Below, piece by piece: positions 13,401-24,001 of a DNA stretch of 64,000 nucleotides (the stretch's first letter is position 1; each line of letters begins with the position of its first letter). A model generated the notes under the pieces. The model was not told the origin of the DNA, searched no databases, and saw only the letters and a program-made list of their open reading frames with translations. Source of the DNA: Panicum virgatum. Taxonomy: Eukaryota; Streptophyta; Magnoliopsida; Poales; Poaceae. The position numbers and the translations under genes were made by a program. The DNA lies in the NCBI RefSeq assembly GCF_016808335.1, contig NC_053146.1, positions 41,970,470 through 42,034,469 of the forward strand, given 5' to 3'.

Positions 13401-16400
13401 GAAAAAATAGAAGAAAGGGAAGGAACAAACCGTATCAAAAGGACACGATGGAATGTCACTGTTGCCCCTGGTCCAATGCCAACAGTAGAAGAATGTTTGC
13501 TTAAGTATCCACGGATACATACCTGCACAGGATGCCATGAGATGGAATATCATTATATCAAATTAACAACTAAGCAGTAAATTGATAGACCTGGTAATTT
13601 ACCATATGATTATTATCAGCAACATGGATACATAGACTGTACTTCTCATTACCAAGCAAACTTCTTCCCCCCTTGTAGACATGTGAATGTATATTTTCTA
13701 CTTTTCCCCGAACTGATATCAAATCTCCCTGAACCCATTCTCCAGTTTTCAAGTTAGCAGACTCAGAAGTTTCCTTAGGCATCATAATGTCAACGCATGA
13801 TGACACACTTAAAACTTCACCGAAAGAAGCACACAGCCCATCAAATACATGACATATGGTGTTATATTCTTCCATCTTTGTGCTTATCGCCTCACAAGAA
13901 AAATTCAAATGGAAATCAGAATTAAGGTAAAAGTCATTCCAAGACTGTACTAATTTTATTTCATCACGGATGATGTTTCTGGAAAATGGCTCGTCCATCT
14001 TTACTTCAGTAACTCCAACAGACTGATCTCCAACCATCCCTTTGATGCTCATATTACCATCAAAGGTAATGGCAATGCTCAAAATTTTATCCTGAGAATC
14101 CAGTGAGACTTTACCACCTTCCAAACATCCACAACCTTCCATGGTGCTAATAAGATTTCCACTGGGACATTGGAGAAGATAGTAGCCATTGATCCGCAGT
14201 AACTGCATATTGATGAGATTAAGTAGAATTTAGAGATGCTAGCTACAGCTGTGCAGCTAAATGGGGAAAGTGGTGACAAATAAATAGTGAGAAATAGCCA
14301 TCATCATCAATACCGTACCTGATACTTGATAAAATTTCCCTCCTTGAACTCCAACAAAATCCTTGATGTGCGTTCTCTTTCACATACAATACGTTCATTT
14401 AGAACATTACTATCTGATCCAAAGGAATTGGTAGACACCAGAGTACCACAAAGATTGGTGCTCCCGAAACTTAGGGAACATGGGACATTATACAATTTTT
14501 CCATAGAGGCTTCAGAATTACCTAGTAAATGAGAGTGTAATATTCTAAAGGCGTCTGCATGCTCAATGCATCCACCTTGCCCAATAAACTGCAAACCATA
14601 TGGAAGTATTACAGCTTCAGCATACAGGATAGGCCCTGACATGTTCTGATGTTGAATCTGCAATAACAAAATGAGAACATAGACACTATTTTAGGAGCAT
14701 GATTATGCAACAGATCTCTAGATTTTTGGTAGATGAAAAGAAACGGGACTCACATTATTTGCAGGAAATATGTGGGACAATTTAACTAGGTGAAATGACT
14801 TGGCACTATAATTAATGTGCAAAGGAATATGCAAGGAAGGGCTAATTTGATTTAGCTCCCTCCAGCACACTATAACATACATATTGAGGTGATGCACTCT
14901 TTTTCGGTACGGAAGCTTCTGAAAGATAGCCTTACAGGACAGGGGATCAGCAACATCACAATGATCTAGATAAGCCACTGGGCCTTCAAGGACTAGTTTA
15001 TAATTGCTGATCTGGATGGCAAAACGAAAATCAGAAGAAAAAAAATAATATATACACCCGAATGGCGCGCATAAACAAGTAAAGCAGAAGAATTAGGTAA
15101 GCTCTACTTTCTTGAAGTTGTGTTTTAAGCAAGCTAACGATAGCAAATAGGCACTCTTGGAACTAGAACTGCACGGCATCATTCTTCTGTACATTATGTT
15201 GCTTTAAAAAAAAGTACTAGGATGCTAGTATGTTCCAATACCATGTGTAGAATCAGTAATCACTATAATCAGAATCATTAACCTGAAGATATATATCCCA
15301 AGGCATTTCTACAGAACAGTATGTCCCTGCTTTCAACATATTATCATGTCTCTGCAAGATTGTGCAGCAAGGCAGTAAGCCCTGCTGCCCTGCATGAGAA
15401 AGGATTAGTTACTGGATTATCCATCTGCACTGCCACCTTCACTGTGGCACCAGGTTGACAAGGCCTGGGACTTTCTCCGACCCCACAGCACTAGTTGCCC
15501 ATCAATTCCAGGTGACACATCATCCACCTCTGCTGGATTTTCCAACCAATAATTGCAAAGGTCTTTATTCTGATGTCCAAGCGAACAAATGAGTACTCAA
15601 ACTTTATGAAGGCAGGAATGGCAACTGATTATCAGAATTACATTCATCAGATGCATCATACAACAATATAGCCTTGTGATCTTGTCCCAACTCCCAAGCA
15701 TATTAGGGTAGGCCATTGCATGGCATATTCACATGTACAAATATTGCAGAGTAAACAATGGTTATTACCTCATAGATGCCATATAAACTCTCATTTGATG
15801 GAAGATCAGGTATAATAACATCTACACATCCAGTGGAATCAACCAACTGCAGCCACCCCGACAGCGAAGAAGTCTGTAAGCAATAAGGGCACAGGCATTT
15901 CAAAATGTATCATCTTGAACAGTTCAAAATGTATCCTAATCCAAAGTCTTAAGACTTCAGTCATGAAGTAAAATAATTTATGTAGCACATCTATTCACTT
16001 GTCTGCACTGCACCATGAATATGCTACCAAAATATTTCAGAAAACCACCTTGCATGTACTCTAATGTTTATTTTGCCAAACTCTAGCCTTAAAAGTGTCG
16101 TACAACTTTGAACATGAAGCAAAGTGGGATTCTCAAAGTAATTAGCCTAATCTCCTTATAGTACTGTCTACATGCAAACTACATTGAGTACTAAGCCTGA
16201 AAAAGTAAAGCCTCTGGATACAATAACAGAGGAATAAGGACTATATTTGTTGTGCTCCAAGATACATGTGCCATGGGAGAATCAATAAATAAAGAATGAA
16301 CAAAAATATCACTAACAAGGAGTAATAATCCAGTAATAGAGAGAATCCAGTGACAGGAAAACCTGGGGTTCAATAGTCTTAGTTCCGGTTTGGTAGAGGG

Positions 16401-19180
16401 ATTCAGTTTCTCCAAGAAACCTTTCTAGAAAGAATGTGATTCTGATTCTCATGCAAAACAGGATTTTCAGAGTTTCTAGTTGTCTCTGAATCCCTGAATC
16501 CTTTGGTAGGGATTCTCCGGTTTCTCTCAAGAAACGGTTTCCGTTTGGTAGGAATTCCACTGGAAATTGGTTTGGAGAAACCCTACCAAACACAACCTTA
16601 ATAGTGAACATTCCAGATATCACAATTCCGGTATCTTATGCCAGGATAAAGAGTAATAAGAAAGTATAGTCAACATGAGGCAGATAACATAGGAAATTGG
16701 ACATAACCTTGATAGTCCCCACTAATACAAAATCCAGATCTTCACTCGAAATTAATTTTTTGGTCCAGCCGGGATAAGAAAACCCATCACAGAATAATCG
16801 GTTCTGTCCCTGGCTCGAGCCCACTTCTTCAGGACCATTCCAAAACTTGAGCATCGATGATATCAACAATGATTCACCTTTGCAGATAAAATTAGAGAAA
16901 GGTATGACCTAATGAATTCGAAATTGAATTAATAACAGGCATAAACAAAATAAAAGTAAGCTTAGTTTCAAGTAAAGAATAAAAGAAGATACTAATACCA
17001 ATTTGCAAGCCTCCAATTTTGATCCAAGCCTTGAGCTACCACAATCATGGCTGCAGAATTTCATAATTAAACTTTGCTGCACAACAAAGTTCAATTTAAT
17101 TAATTCACAGGGAAAAGGCATCGGATGAGCATCAGAAACACAATGAGCACAATTAAATTAAACGCTGTATTACCAAAGTAAATCTTCAAAAATAAACATA
17201 CACAGTACTGGTTTTCCAGCAAACATTTATTGTCCAGGGGCATGGCTCACCCAACCAAAAAAGTTGTCCATCACATTCAATATCTTGAAGCAGAAATAAT
17301 AGGCACACATTCAGTGAAATAGACAGGTATCTACTAACAAACTTGCCTGAGGTTGGCACTTTGAGGAGAGAATTTTAGTAGCATAGGCATGAACCACTCC
17401 TTGCTTCTGTTGGTACCTTGCAGTACAAGAGTTTCAGTTCTTTAAATTAGCAGACAATATAACAGGCTAACAACTAGTAACTACTGCAGTCAATAAATTG
17501 TTCAGATGATGCTATATGAATTAGCAACATACATTTTGTGAGCCTATAATCTCCTTATCCGAAAATAGTTTGGTGAACTTTTGTGTAAAGCAAGATATTA
17601 GAAGTAACATCCTGCAATAGAGGGGAAAGAACAATGAGAGCATACCTTGACATGAAAAGTGTTTGCTTTGTCAGATACTTATCAAGATAAGTATTTGTCA
17701 TAGAACTATAAAGGTTAAATCATATCAAATCCATACCAAAATCTAGCATATGTCTCCAGTGAGTCAACAAACTTCCCCAGGAGGCTCCTGCTCTCTGCCT
17801 TTATATGAGTTCTGGTCCAAGAGTAGAAACTGTTGAGTCTGTAATAGCACATACTGGGTAATGATTGCATATACAGTTACCATCTTACTTGGAGTCCACC
17901 AGGGAGAAAGAATTTACAGTGATGCTAGTTCTACTACATGTTGCAAGCAGAACAGTTCCCGTCCAAGCAAAATTCAGACGCATTGCTTGAAAGTTCTTTA
18001 CGGAGATCTACAAAGAAGTAGAATAGCTACAGTGACATCTTAGGATGGAATTTTGAAACTCAAGGTAAAGATTAGAACATACAACAGCACCAACTCGAAG
18101 AGAATGTTGCGGCAGAAGCAGCAGATCATCTATGAGCAGCCACACAGTGTCATCCAGCTCAACCACCATGCCCTGCAAGTAGATCCCAGTGATGACCCCA
18201 GCATACACCCCACCACACTTGTCTGGCGAGCCATTCAACGGTAGGTTTCCCCTGTAGGCTCGGCACCATGCCATTGCTGTATTTGTGGATGACACGAACA
18301 TTGTGTGTGAGCCTTTCTCCGCAACAGAGACCATCTTTTTCTTCAAACCCGAGATGTACACCAGCCTCCCAACAAACCACACCAGCAGGGGCCGCCATAG
18401 ACATGATGAATCCACAAAGTACACGAACTTGACCACCTCAAACTTATGATCCTGGGCAGCTTCTGGCGGTGATACCCAGCACCCGCGGCACCCACAGCAC
18501 AAAATCTCAGCCAGAAACCCGACTGAACTGGCGCTCCTCTTTTCAGCCTTGGCTTGCGGCATACTAAACAGCACGCTGACGGACGTGACCACCCCAAACA
18601 AGAAGCCACGGGCGGCCAAGTCGGGGTCTGGAGCGGGGCAATTGAGCGGGACCGTCGCCAGCAAGCTACGTTCCGGGGCCGGCGCGGGCTCCTCCTCCGC
18701 GAGGCGCCAGCGGACCACCTCGAGCACGCCCGCGGCGCCGTGGAGGCGGACGGAGGGGAGGTAGTTCCACGCGAGGGCGAGTATCTCGCGTCCCAGCGCC
18801 GCGGGGTCGAAGTCGAGGAGGCAGCAGCAGACGGAGGCCGAGGCGGAGGGGGCGGGGTCGGAGAAGGAGAAGCAGTTGTTGCGGCAGCCGGCGGGGGCGG
18901 CCGCGGAGGGGAGGGAGAGCGTACCGGAGAGGAGGACGGGGTGGGATATCGGAGCGAACGGGGCCGTGCCAGAGGTCGAGGTCGAGGTGGGGGTTCGGCC
19001 GGCGGAGGCGGCGAGCTTGGGTTTTTTTCGGGGAGGGGAGGGGGAGGTGGGGGCGGGGGCGGGTGCGGGAGGAAAATGAAGGGAGGAGGCGCCGGTGGTG
19101 GGGCGCCGGAGGCGGAGCAGGTCGGCAACGGTGAACCGCCGCGGAGTGGGCGCGGGCTCCGGCGTCGGCGGCGGCTCCAT
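1447..19180 (-). CDS. CTC1: CST complex subunit CTC1 (17 exons, two LTR elements in introns)
   Basis: Encodes the large OB-fold subunit of the CTC1-STN1-TEN1 complex, which binds telomeric single-stranded DNA, protects chromosome ends and supports C-strand fill-in. Proposed exons in transcription order: 19180-18083, 18007-17889, 17838-17737, 17611-17533, 17406-17347, 17076-16999, 16908-16708, 15873-15769, 15351-15283 (tentative), 15011-14754, 14657-14319, 14202-13603, 13522-13431, 8489-8294, 8094-8004, 7836-7508, 1611-1447. All are open and phases agree across every junction, giving 3,981 nt (1,326 residues), close to the known plant CTC1 length. Family-like stretches include [10 protein letters not shown] near the N-terminus, [14 protein letters not shown] in exon 2, [20 protein letters not shown] in exon 6 and the end [18 protein letters not shown]. 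Intron 5 appears to use a GC donor (CAG|GCAAGT). The first frame is open up to an ATG at 19303, but I chose 19180 ([11 protein letters not shown]) because conserved sequence begins soon after it. The gene looks functional despite the intronic insertions. Confidence 0.92.
1927..2040 (+). repeat. 5' LTR of the copia element
   Basis: Begins TGTTGGAGTATATTGAGC and ends CCCTCCTACA; matches 7340-7453. Contains a TATA-like TTTATATACC near 1984, a plausible LTR promoter. Confidence 0.93.
2041..2052 (+). other. Primer binding site of the copia element (initiator-tRNA-Met type)
   Basis: TGGTATCA immediately follows the 5' LTR, the usual position and sequence start for a plant tRNA-iMet complementary primer site. 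Bases after the eighth are degenerate. Confidence 0.75.
2228..2484. mobile_element. hAT-type MITE nested in the copia leader
   Basis: A 257-bp AT-rich insert with inverted termini TAGGGCTGGAA/TTCCAGCCCTA, flanked by the perfect 8-bp duplication GGCGCCGC (2220-2227, 2485-2492). The 8-bp TSD and TAGGG-type ends indicate a non-autonomous hAT. It interrupts the GC-rich leader upstream of gag and inserted after the copia element did, or into its progenitor. Confidence 0.88.
2701..3750 (+). pseudogene. copia gag (degenerate)
   Basis: A 349-codon frame. Its second half resembles plant copia Gag of the UBN2 type: a tract like [14 protein letters not shown] at about residues 183-196, then a motif [18 protein letters not shown]. 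The expected Gly/Arg-rich tail continues in another frame from about 3665, so a +1 shift ends the reading frame early. No zinc knuckle is recognisable. The start at 2701 is only the first in-frame ATG; the true start may have been disturbed by the upstream MITE. Confidence 0.75.
3665..7150 (+). pseudogene. copia pol: protease, integrase, reverse transcriptase, RNase H (broken)
   Basis: Domains in order. A protease-like [12 protein letters not shown] is at about 4031, with DLGAS where DSGAS is expected. Integrase core remains ([13 protein letters not shown], 4559 onward; then GCACYPN in another frame, 4911-5261). Reverse transcriptase is at 5258-6301, with [11 protein letters not shown] and the catalytic LLYVDDIVL. 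RNase H is at 6314-7085 ([18 protein letters not shown]). Defects include a stop at 3953, frame changes near 3660, 4910 and 5250, a TAG at 6299 in the middle of RT, and a frameshift near 7085 before the C-terminal ADIFTKRL. It cannot make a functional polyprotein. Confidence 0.9.
7192..7339 (+). repeat. Repeated polypurine tract upstream of the 3' LTR
   Basis: CTGCGGGGGGT occurs three times (about 7192, 7264 and 7330). The last two lie in a 67-bp tandem repeat that starts TGTCCAGTCTTGAACACCGC at 7226 and 7293. Only the last copy abuts the 3' LTR and is the working polypurine tract position. Confidence 0.8.
7340..7453 (+). repeat. 3' LTR of the copia element
   Basis: The same 114-bp unit as 1927-2040, ending CCCTCCTACA and followed by the ATAAT target duplication. 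The TATA-like region reads ACTATATATACCC. Confidence 0.93.
9260..9595 (+). repeat. 5' LTR of the gypsy element
   Basis: Starts TGTTATGGTCGGAAGAG and ends GATTTCTGACA. Relative to the 3' LTR it lacks the 11-bp segment ACATCTAATGG. Confidence 0.92.
9599..9610 (+). other. Primer binding site of the gypsy element
   Basis: TGGTATCAGAGA, three bases after the 5' LTR, is a near-canonical tRNA-iMet complementary site. Confidence 0.85.
9619..11103 (+). pseudogene. gypsy gag
   Basis: The frame opens at ATG 9619, just after the PBS, in a Pro/Ala-rich segment. It continues into a retrotransposon Gag core with [17 protein letters not shown] near 10459 and [18 protein letters not shown] near 10730. A CCHC-like knuckle ([13 protein letters not shown]) starts at about 11097 in a different frame, so a small deletion near 11095 separates Gag from the knuckle and the downstream protease. 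The frame otherwise stays open from 9445 to 11226, in keeping with recent Gag function. Confidence 0.85.
11151..11699 (+). pseudogene. gypsy aspartic protease, first copy
   Basis: Plant gypsy retropepsin with the catalytic motif [12 protein letters not shown], then the flap-like [12 protein letters not shown] and the conserved [15 protein letters not shown]. It is open from 11076 to 11846 in one frame. It begins with EVSDFD, the same sequence that starts the second copy at 11700. Confidence 0.85.
11700..12223 (+). pseudogene. gypsy aspartic protease, second tandem copy
   Basis: Repeats the whole upstream unit: [56 protein letters not shown] and a RWDI end. It is split over two frames (breaks near 11845 and 12030), so it is not translated as one piece. 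By eye it is clearly more diverged from the first copy than the two LTRs are from each other. Confidence 0.83.
12224..12362 (+). pseudogene. Chromodomain-like C-terminal tail of gypsy pol
   Basis: Encodes [17 protein letters not shown] followed by [13 protein letters not shown], the usual end of chromovirus integrase. It directly follows the second protease copy, marking the internal deletion that removed RT, RNase H and the integrase core. The frame runs into the 3' LTR. Confidence 0.78.
12357..12703 (+). repeat. 3' LTR of the gypsy element
   Basis: Matches 9260-9595 and is followed by the GAGTA duplication. The purine-rich GAGGGAGGGAGAGA just upstream is the polypurine tract. Confidence 0.92.
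16382..16597. mobile_element. PIF/Harbinger-type MITE in CTC1 intron 7
   Basis: A 216-bp insert with imperfect inverted ends (GTTCCGGTTTGGTAG... and ...CTACCAAACACAACC), flanked by TTA on both sides (16379-16381, 16598-16600). The 3-bp TTA duplication fits Tourist-like elements. Much of the interior can fold on itself. Confidence 0.72.
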
Positions 19181-19614
19181 GGCTAGGGATTGGAGTGTTT
19201 GGGGTTCGGGACTTTGGGAGGGGAGCGGGGAGAGAAGCCAAGGAGGGGAGAAGGCGAGTGGGCGGGAAACGAGGGGGGACCAGGAGCGGGATGTAGGGCC
19301 CACCCAATTGGGTGTGCGCGCGGTGCGTAGTGGGCTGATCTGGGCCTGCTATTGTTAGTTTGGGCTTGAATAGAGACATGTTGTTGGGCTCAGCCTTTTT
19401 CCATTTGTTACGACTAGGAACTCGATTTTTTCTTTTTCGAGGACAGTGTCAACTGTGAAGAATCCGTTGTGACTTGGTAGCTCACGGTGTGACCATTTCA
19501 GTGATGAGTATTAAGCGGAAGAGAAGCGAGTCATGTATGATGAAACCCTGGGTAGAAAGTGATCCAAGTAAGCGCCGCGTAATCGATGTAATCACTGACC
19601 TATTCACTATTCAG
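19181..19614 (-). promoter_or_regulatory. CTC1 upstream region (5' UTR and probable promoter)
   Basis: A GC-rich sequence directly upstream of the CTC1 ATG on the minus strand, with an in-frame upstream ATG at 19303. No TATA box is evident, as is common for plant housekeeping genes. Assignment is by position only. Confidence 0.4.
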
Positions 19615-19625
19615 CAGCAAACTAG

Positions 19626-20582
19626 TTTTTTTTCCTCGAATACGCGCGCAGCGTATCATTATATTAAGATGAAGAAGAAGAAATTGGTACAGTATTTAAT
19701 TACAACCTAAATGGAACAGACTTCATGTGGACACAACCCGGCATACCAGCTGAACACAACCCGAAAGATAAACTCCAACATGAACTACTCATATCCCGCA
19801 CAACATAAACGACTGGCTCAAAGCGTAGCCCTTAGTCAGTGCTCCATCCCACGGAGGAAGAGCTCTTGCTCTTGTTCTTCAATATTGGAAATATGTCCTG
19901 CAATGCATCCATGTGGTGCGTCTGAGATCCTTCGCGAAACAAATTCTCCACCTGTTGCTCTGCCAAAGCCGCCAAGGGAAGAGGCGGGCCAACCTCACCG
20001 AGTCGGCGCATCAGGAGCACCGCCCCTCGCTTTGCCAGCTTGACGGCCGAGAGAGGGTCCAAGGCTTGGTGATGACTACACCTGAGGCCATATGGCTCAA
20101 ACGAAGACAGGCGCGTCGACGAGGACAGGATCAACTCAATGGCGACGAGACGGCTTGTCCACAATAGGCGGCGGAATATTCTTCGAAATATTGCTAATGA
20201 AGCCCTCCAAAGCCGCGGAATTGCTATCCTCCGACGACCCGACTGTGTTGGTTGCCTCCTCAGAAGCCGGCACCACAATCTCGGCCGAAGGCGGCACCTC
20301 CACAGCCGGCACCACCTCGGCCGATGGTGGCACCTCCACAGGTGTCATGGGTGTGGCAGCCCTAGAGTGTCCCAGCAGACCACCGGAGGGCGATGGCTTC
20401 TCCTGGGAAACACTTGCCGCCCAAACCCGATCTTGAAGCTCCTGAGACCGGAAGGTGGCCACGAATAACTCAGGGAAGGCAGGCTCGAGGGTGAAGTCGT
20501 CCTCCTCGATGCTACGCGAAGCACAGCCATAATCACTGACTTGGCCACAGCCAAAGCAACCAGGGCCACGCAGGTCGACGCA
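19626..20582 (-). mobile_element. 5'-truncated retroposed LINE-type fragment with 11-bp TSD
   Basis: A 957-bp unit flanked by the perfect 11-bp duplication CAGCAAACTAG (19615-19625, 20583-20593). On the minus strand it ends in an A-run (T-run at 19626 on plus). That is the hallmark of target-primed retroposition. Minus-strand frames (20588-20136 and 20278-19832) encode a cysteine/zinc-knuckle-like start (CFGCGQ) and a tail with LDPLSAVKLAKRGAVLLMRR, resembling ORF1-like proteins linked to grass LINEs. A frameshift joins the two parts. I read it as a dead, truncated copy. Confidence 0.7.
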
Positions 20583-20659
20583 CAGCAAACTAGCTACTAG
20601 TAGTAGATACTAGGACAAGATGTAGTCGACCCTAAACAAAAGGTTAGGCCAGGAGTACC

Positions 20660-20978
20660 GGGTCTTGTTTAGTTCACTTTGTATTTTAGTTTTTTGGATT
20701 TTTGGAAGGGAATCTTCAACATTTGAAGTATTAAATGTAGACTAATCACAAAACTAATTACAGATCCCGTTTGTAAACTACGAGACGAATCTAATGAGCC
20801 TAATTAATCCATCATTAGAGCATGTTTACTGTGGCAATTTAGTGTCTAATCACGTCCTAATTAATCTCATTAGATTCGTCTCGCGATTTACAGTCCATTT
20901 TTCGACTATATTTAGTACACCATGCAAGTGATTTATAAAAAATTTGTATTTTGGCTTTATGAATCTAAACAGGGCCTG
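20660..20978. mobile_element. MITE of the common grass TTGTTTAG family
   Basis: Ends are GGTCTTGTTTAG and CTAAACAGGGCC, with AT-rich interior segments such as TAATTAATCCATCATTAGAGC. Those segments recur in the related element at 25159-25493. No clean target duplication was found. Confidence 0.65.
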
Positions 20979-22030
20979 GCGCCTGGTCTTGTTGAACACG
21001 ACCGGAAGCACACGCGATCCAGCCAGGAACTCCACGGAGGAGGAAGAGGAGAACGGCAAGTGGATCGGCAGCCAGCTTGACGCCCTTTCCTTTGCGCGGC
21101 CGCTGCAGCGCTGCTTGACCCACACGCGCGCGCGGGCCTGATCCTCGGGCCTCTTGCCAAAAATAGCAGCCAAAACAAACCGTATTCGACACTGCACACG
21201 GCGAGGGGCCGCCGTTGGGCAGCCCGTCGCTGTCCGCGGTCGTACACCGACGACCACAGCGCCCTGCAGGAACACCAACGAGAGAGAGAATGAGAGGGAC
21301 CCGTTCCATGCGCTGCGGCGGCCGTTGATCCATCACTCATCGATTTAGGGTATTCAAAGGGAAGCTCTCCCATCCAAGAAGCTATGTCAAAGAGGACTGA
21401 TGAGCGAGTACCATGTGCCCTCACTCTATCCTAGTAGTATTCCAATTCAGAATAAGGTCTCCATCTCTCCATCGTCCAGGTTTTGATTACCAATTTTGTG
21501 AGATCAAGAATTCACTGATGATCATGATAGCAAAAGAAGAAAAACTGTGGGAGAGGCACAAGTGATAGGTTGTGCTTGTGCGTTGCCCTTCACGAGCAAC
21601 TGCTGCTTGTAAAGGCACCAAGGTTTGTCTGAACTCAGCTAATCGACACTGGAGTGTAATCTAAGACATGTAATATTCCGCATGCACCAAGCTGATATTT
21701 ATGTACTCGTACCTTTTGCTTTCCTTGCTTTATTTGTACGAGTAGTCTGTGTATATCGATCATTAGTGATTTTCTTTGGTGAGCTCAGAAAAAACATGGG
21801 CGCTTGTGCGGCTTGTCCGGCATGAAAAAAGAAATAAACTAGCTAGTGCAGACTTTCACAAAAGGGCGAGAATTTAATAATGATAAAAATTTAACAGCGC
21901 GACACCTCGACTGTTGAAGCAAAAGCTTGTGAGTTCAAAAATCAAAACCACACAAAGCTCACTCGTAGCTAGAATACTGCCATTCTGGGTTCCGACTAAA
22001 CCAATTGGTACTATTCATTATTGCAGTAGT
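20979..22030. other. Intergenic sequence, no gene recognised
   Basis: The first 350 bases are GC-rich with overlapping open frames on both strands, none of known type. The rest is AT-rich. I see no splice-consistent gene and no TE termini apart from the CACTA that starts at 22031. Confidence 0.4.
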
Positions 22031-23998
22031 CACTACCGGATTCTGGCCATTTGCCGTGTGCCCAAGGCACACCGCGAAGGCTCCAAAACACACGGCATAC
22101 ATGTTCGCCGTGCGCGGCCCACGGCGAAACCTCGACGGCGACCAACCACGACGGCAAAGCCGGCTTCGCCGTGTACCTATTATCGGGCACATGGCAAACT
22201 AAAGCACATAACGGCGGGGACGGTAACAGCGCGAGGAGACGGCGCCGGATATGAAGTTCACCGTGTGCCATGGATCCTGGCACACGGCAAAGATTTAAAA
22301 AAATTAAAAAAAGATTTTGCTACAACTGCCGCGCGCCGCCGGTCGCCCCGCGCCACCGCGTCCCGCCACCCGCCACAGGTCCAAGCCGCCGCCGGCCGCC
22401 GCACGTGCCCGTGGCCGCCGCGTCGGGGCCGCTCCCGTCGGCTCCCTCCGGCCGTGGCCCTCCGACCGGGCCCTCCAGGAGGCTCGTGGCCCTCCGGCCG
22501 CCGCGCTCGCCATGGGCCTCGCTGCGTCAGGGCAGCACGGATGGAGCAAGAGATGGGGAGAAAAAGATCAGAGAGAGAGAGATGAGAGGGAGCGTGTGTG
22601 GTGGAAGATGAAGGATAGAGAGAGGAGAGGTAGCGTGTGTGGTGGAAGATGAAGGAGAGGGGGCGGCGGCGGACGGCGGCGGCCTTGGGTGGCGGCGCCG
22701 GCCGGGCTCGGCGCGCGGAGGCGGAGCGGGTCGGTGGAGTTAACTCATGAGCCGTAGTTCGCCGTGTGCCAAGATCCAAAACACATGACGAAGTCTTACT
22801 TTATTGTGTGTCAGACTCTAGACACACGACAAAGTTAATTTCTATTATTTTATGTCCACTAGTTTGATAATGAAATATTCAAAAATTAATTAAACCTAAA
22901 CACACATATTTTTTATAGGCCCTCAATGACATGATAAATATTTTTGACTAACTCAAAATTTATTGTTTCATGTCATTATTGATTATATTTTAATTATGTC
23001 AATTAAAATAGTTTACTTGTAATTAATATATTAAAAATACCAAATAGACCCGGAAAAATATGAAAATTCAACATGAAGCAATCATTAACGCATATTGTCT
23101 ATAGAAAAAGTTTAAAAGTCAAACTCAATTTTTTCTATCATGACACATACAAATCTAAACTCATCCTCTTCTTCTCTCTGAAACTTCTTCGGGAAACTCT
23201 CAATTTGTAAGCATCATCGTGACAAAATATTCGTATCGTGCTCAAATTTTTACCATACATTCCACGTATGATAGCATGAAGGTGCGACAAATCTCATAAT
23301 TTTCTGACATAGTTCTAATTTTATAGAATTTAAATACTATTTGCCTCCACGATCGTTGTAATGTTTCATTACTAGAAACTTTGAAATTTTGTTTGAACTA
23401 CTAGTTAAGGTTCACACTACAGTTAATATCATGAAAATCATTTTTACAATTCTTTTCCTATTATTTCATTTACTTTTCATTAAAAATTGATTTATACCAC
23501 AAAAATCATCTAAATGAAATAAATTAGTTAAATAGAACTAACATTTCTATAAAAATCTCATATTCAAACATTTAGTACCAAACAATATATGGACAATGTA
23601 GAAAAATTTTGGGAGGAAAAATTAAAACATTTTAATTAAATTGTCGTGTGCTCAAGGGTGGCACACGGCAAAGGTTGCTTTTTGCCGTGTGCCAGAGATG
23701 GGGCACACGGCAAACGCTGACATCCATTAGCCCGAGCGACGGGGCCTGACGGCAGGAGCACGTGCTATGTGCGTGAAACGGCTTCGCCATGTGCCGGGGC
23801 CTCGACACACGACGAAAATGGTTGTTTGTCGTGTGCCTGTGGTCGGCACATGGCGAAAATGGCTGTTTTGCCGAGTGTGTTTTATTTGCCGTGTGTTTTC
23901 TACGAGGCACACGGCAAATAGTTCCTTTGCCGTTTGCCCGAAAAAAAAGCACACGACAAAAATTCAGGCACATGGCGAACAACCGTTTTCGTGTAGTG
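22031..23998. mobile_element. Non-autonomous CACTA (En/Spm-type) transposon
   Basis: Ends are CACTACCGGATTC and GTTTTCGTGTAGTG, flanked by the 3-bp duplication AGT (22028-22030, 23999-24001). Both subterminal regions are packed with the motif TTGCCGTGTGCC and its complement, the usual CACTA transposase-binding arrays. Inside are a very GC-rich block (about 22316-22740) and an AT-rich block (about 22840-23640). No transposase-like frame is present, so movement would need a related autonomous element. Confidence 0.92.
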
Positions 23999-24001
23999 AG
24001 T

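Noticed and set aside
13350..13580. Plus-strand 76-codon frame at CTC1 exon 13
   Set aside because: It overlaps an exon well supported on the other strand and has no recognisable product.
18554..19186. A 210-codon plus-strand frame opposite CTC1 exon 1
   Set aside because: Gly/Arg-rich shadow of the GC-rich CTC1 first exon; no family likeness, while the minus strand has clear CTC1 sequence and splice continuity.
19181..19303. Upstream in-frame ATG at 19303 as the CTC1 start
   Set aside because: The extra 41 residues have no conserved look, and the ATG at 19180 precedes the conserved [10 protein letters not shown] region at the usual distance.
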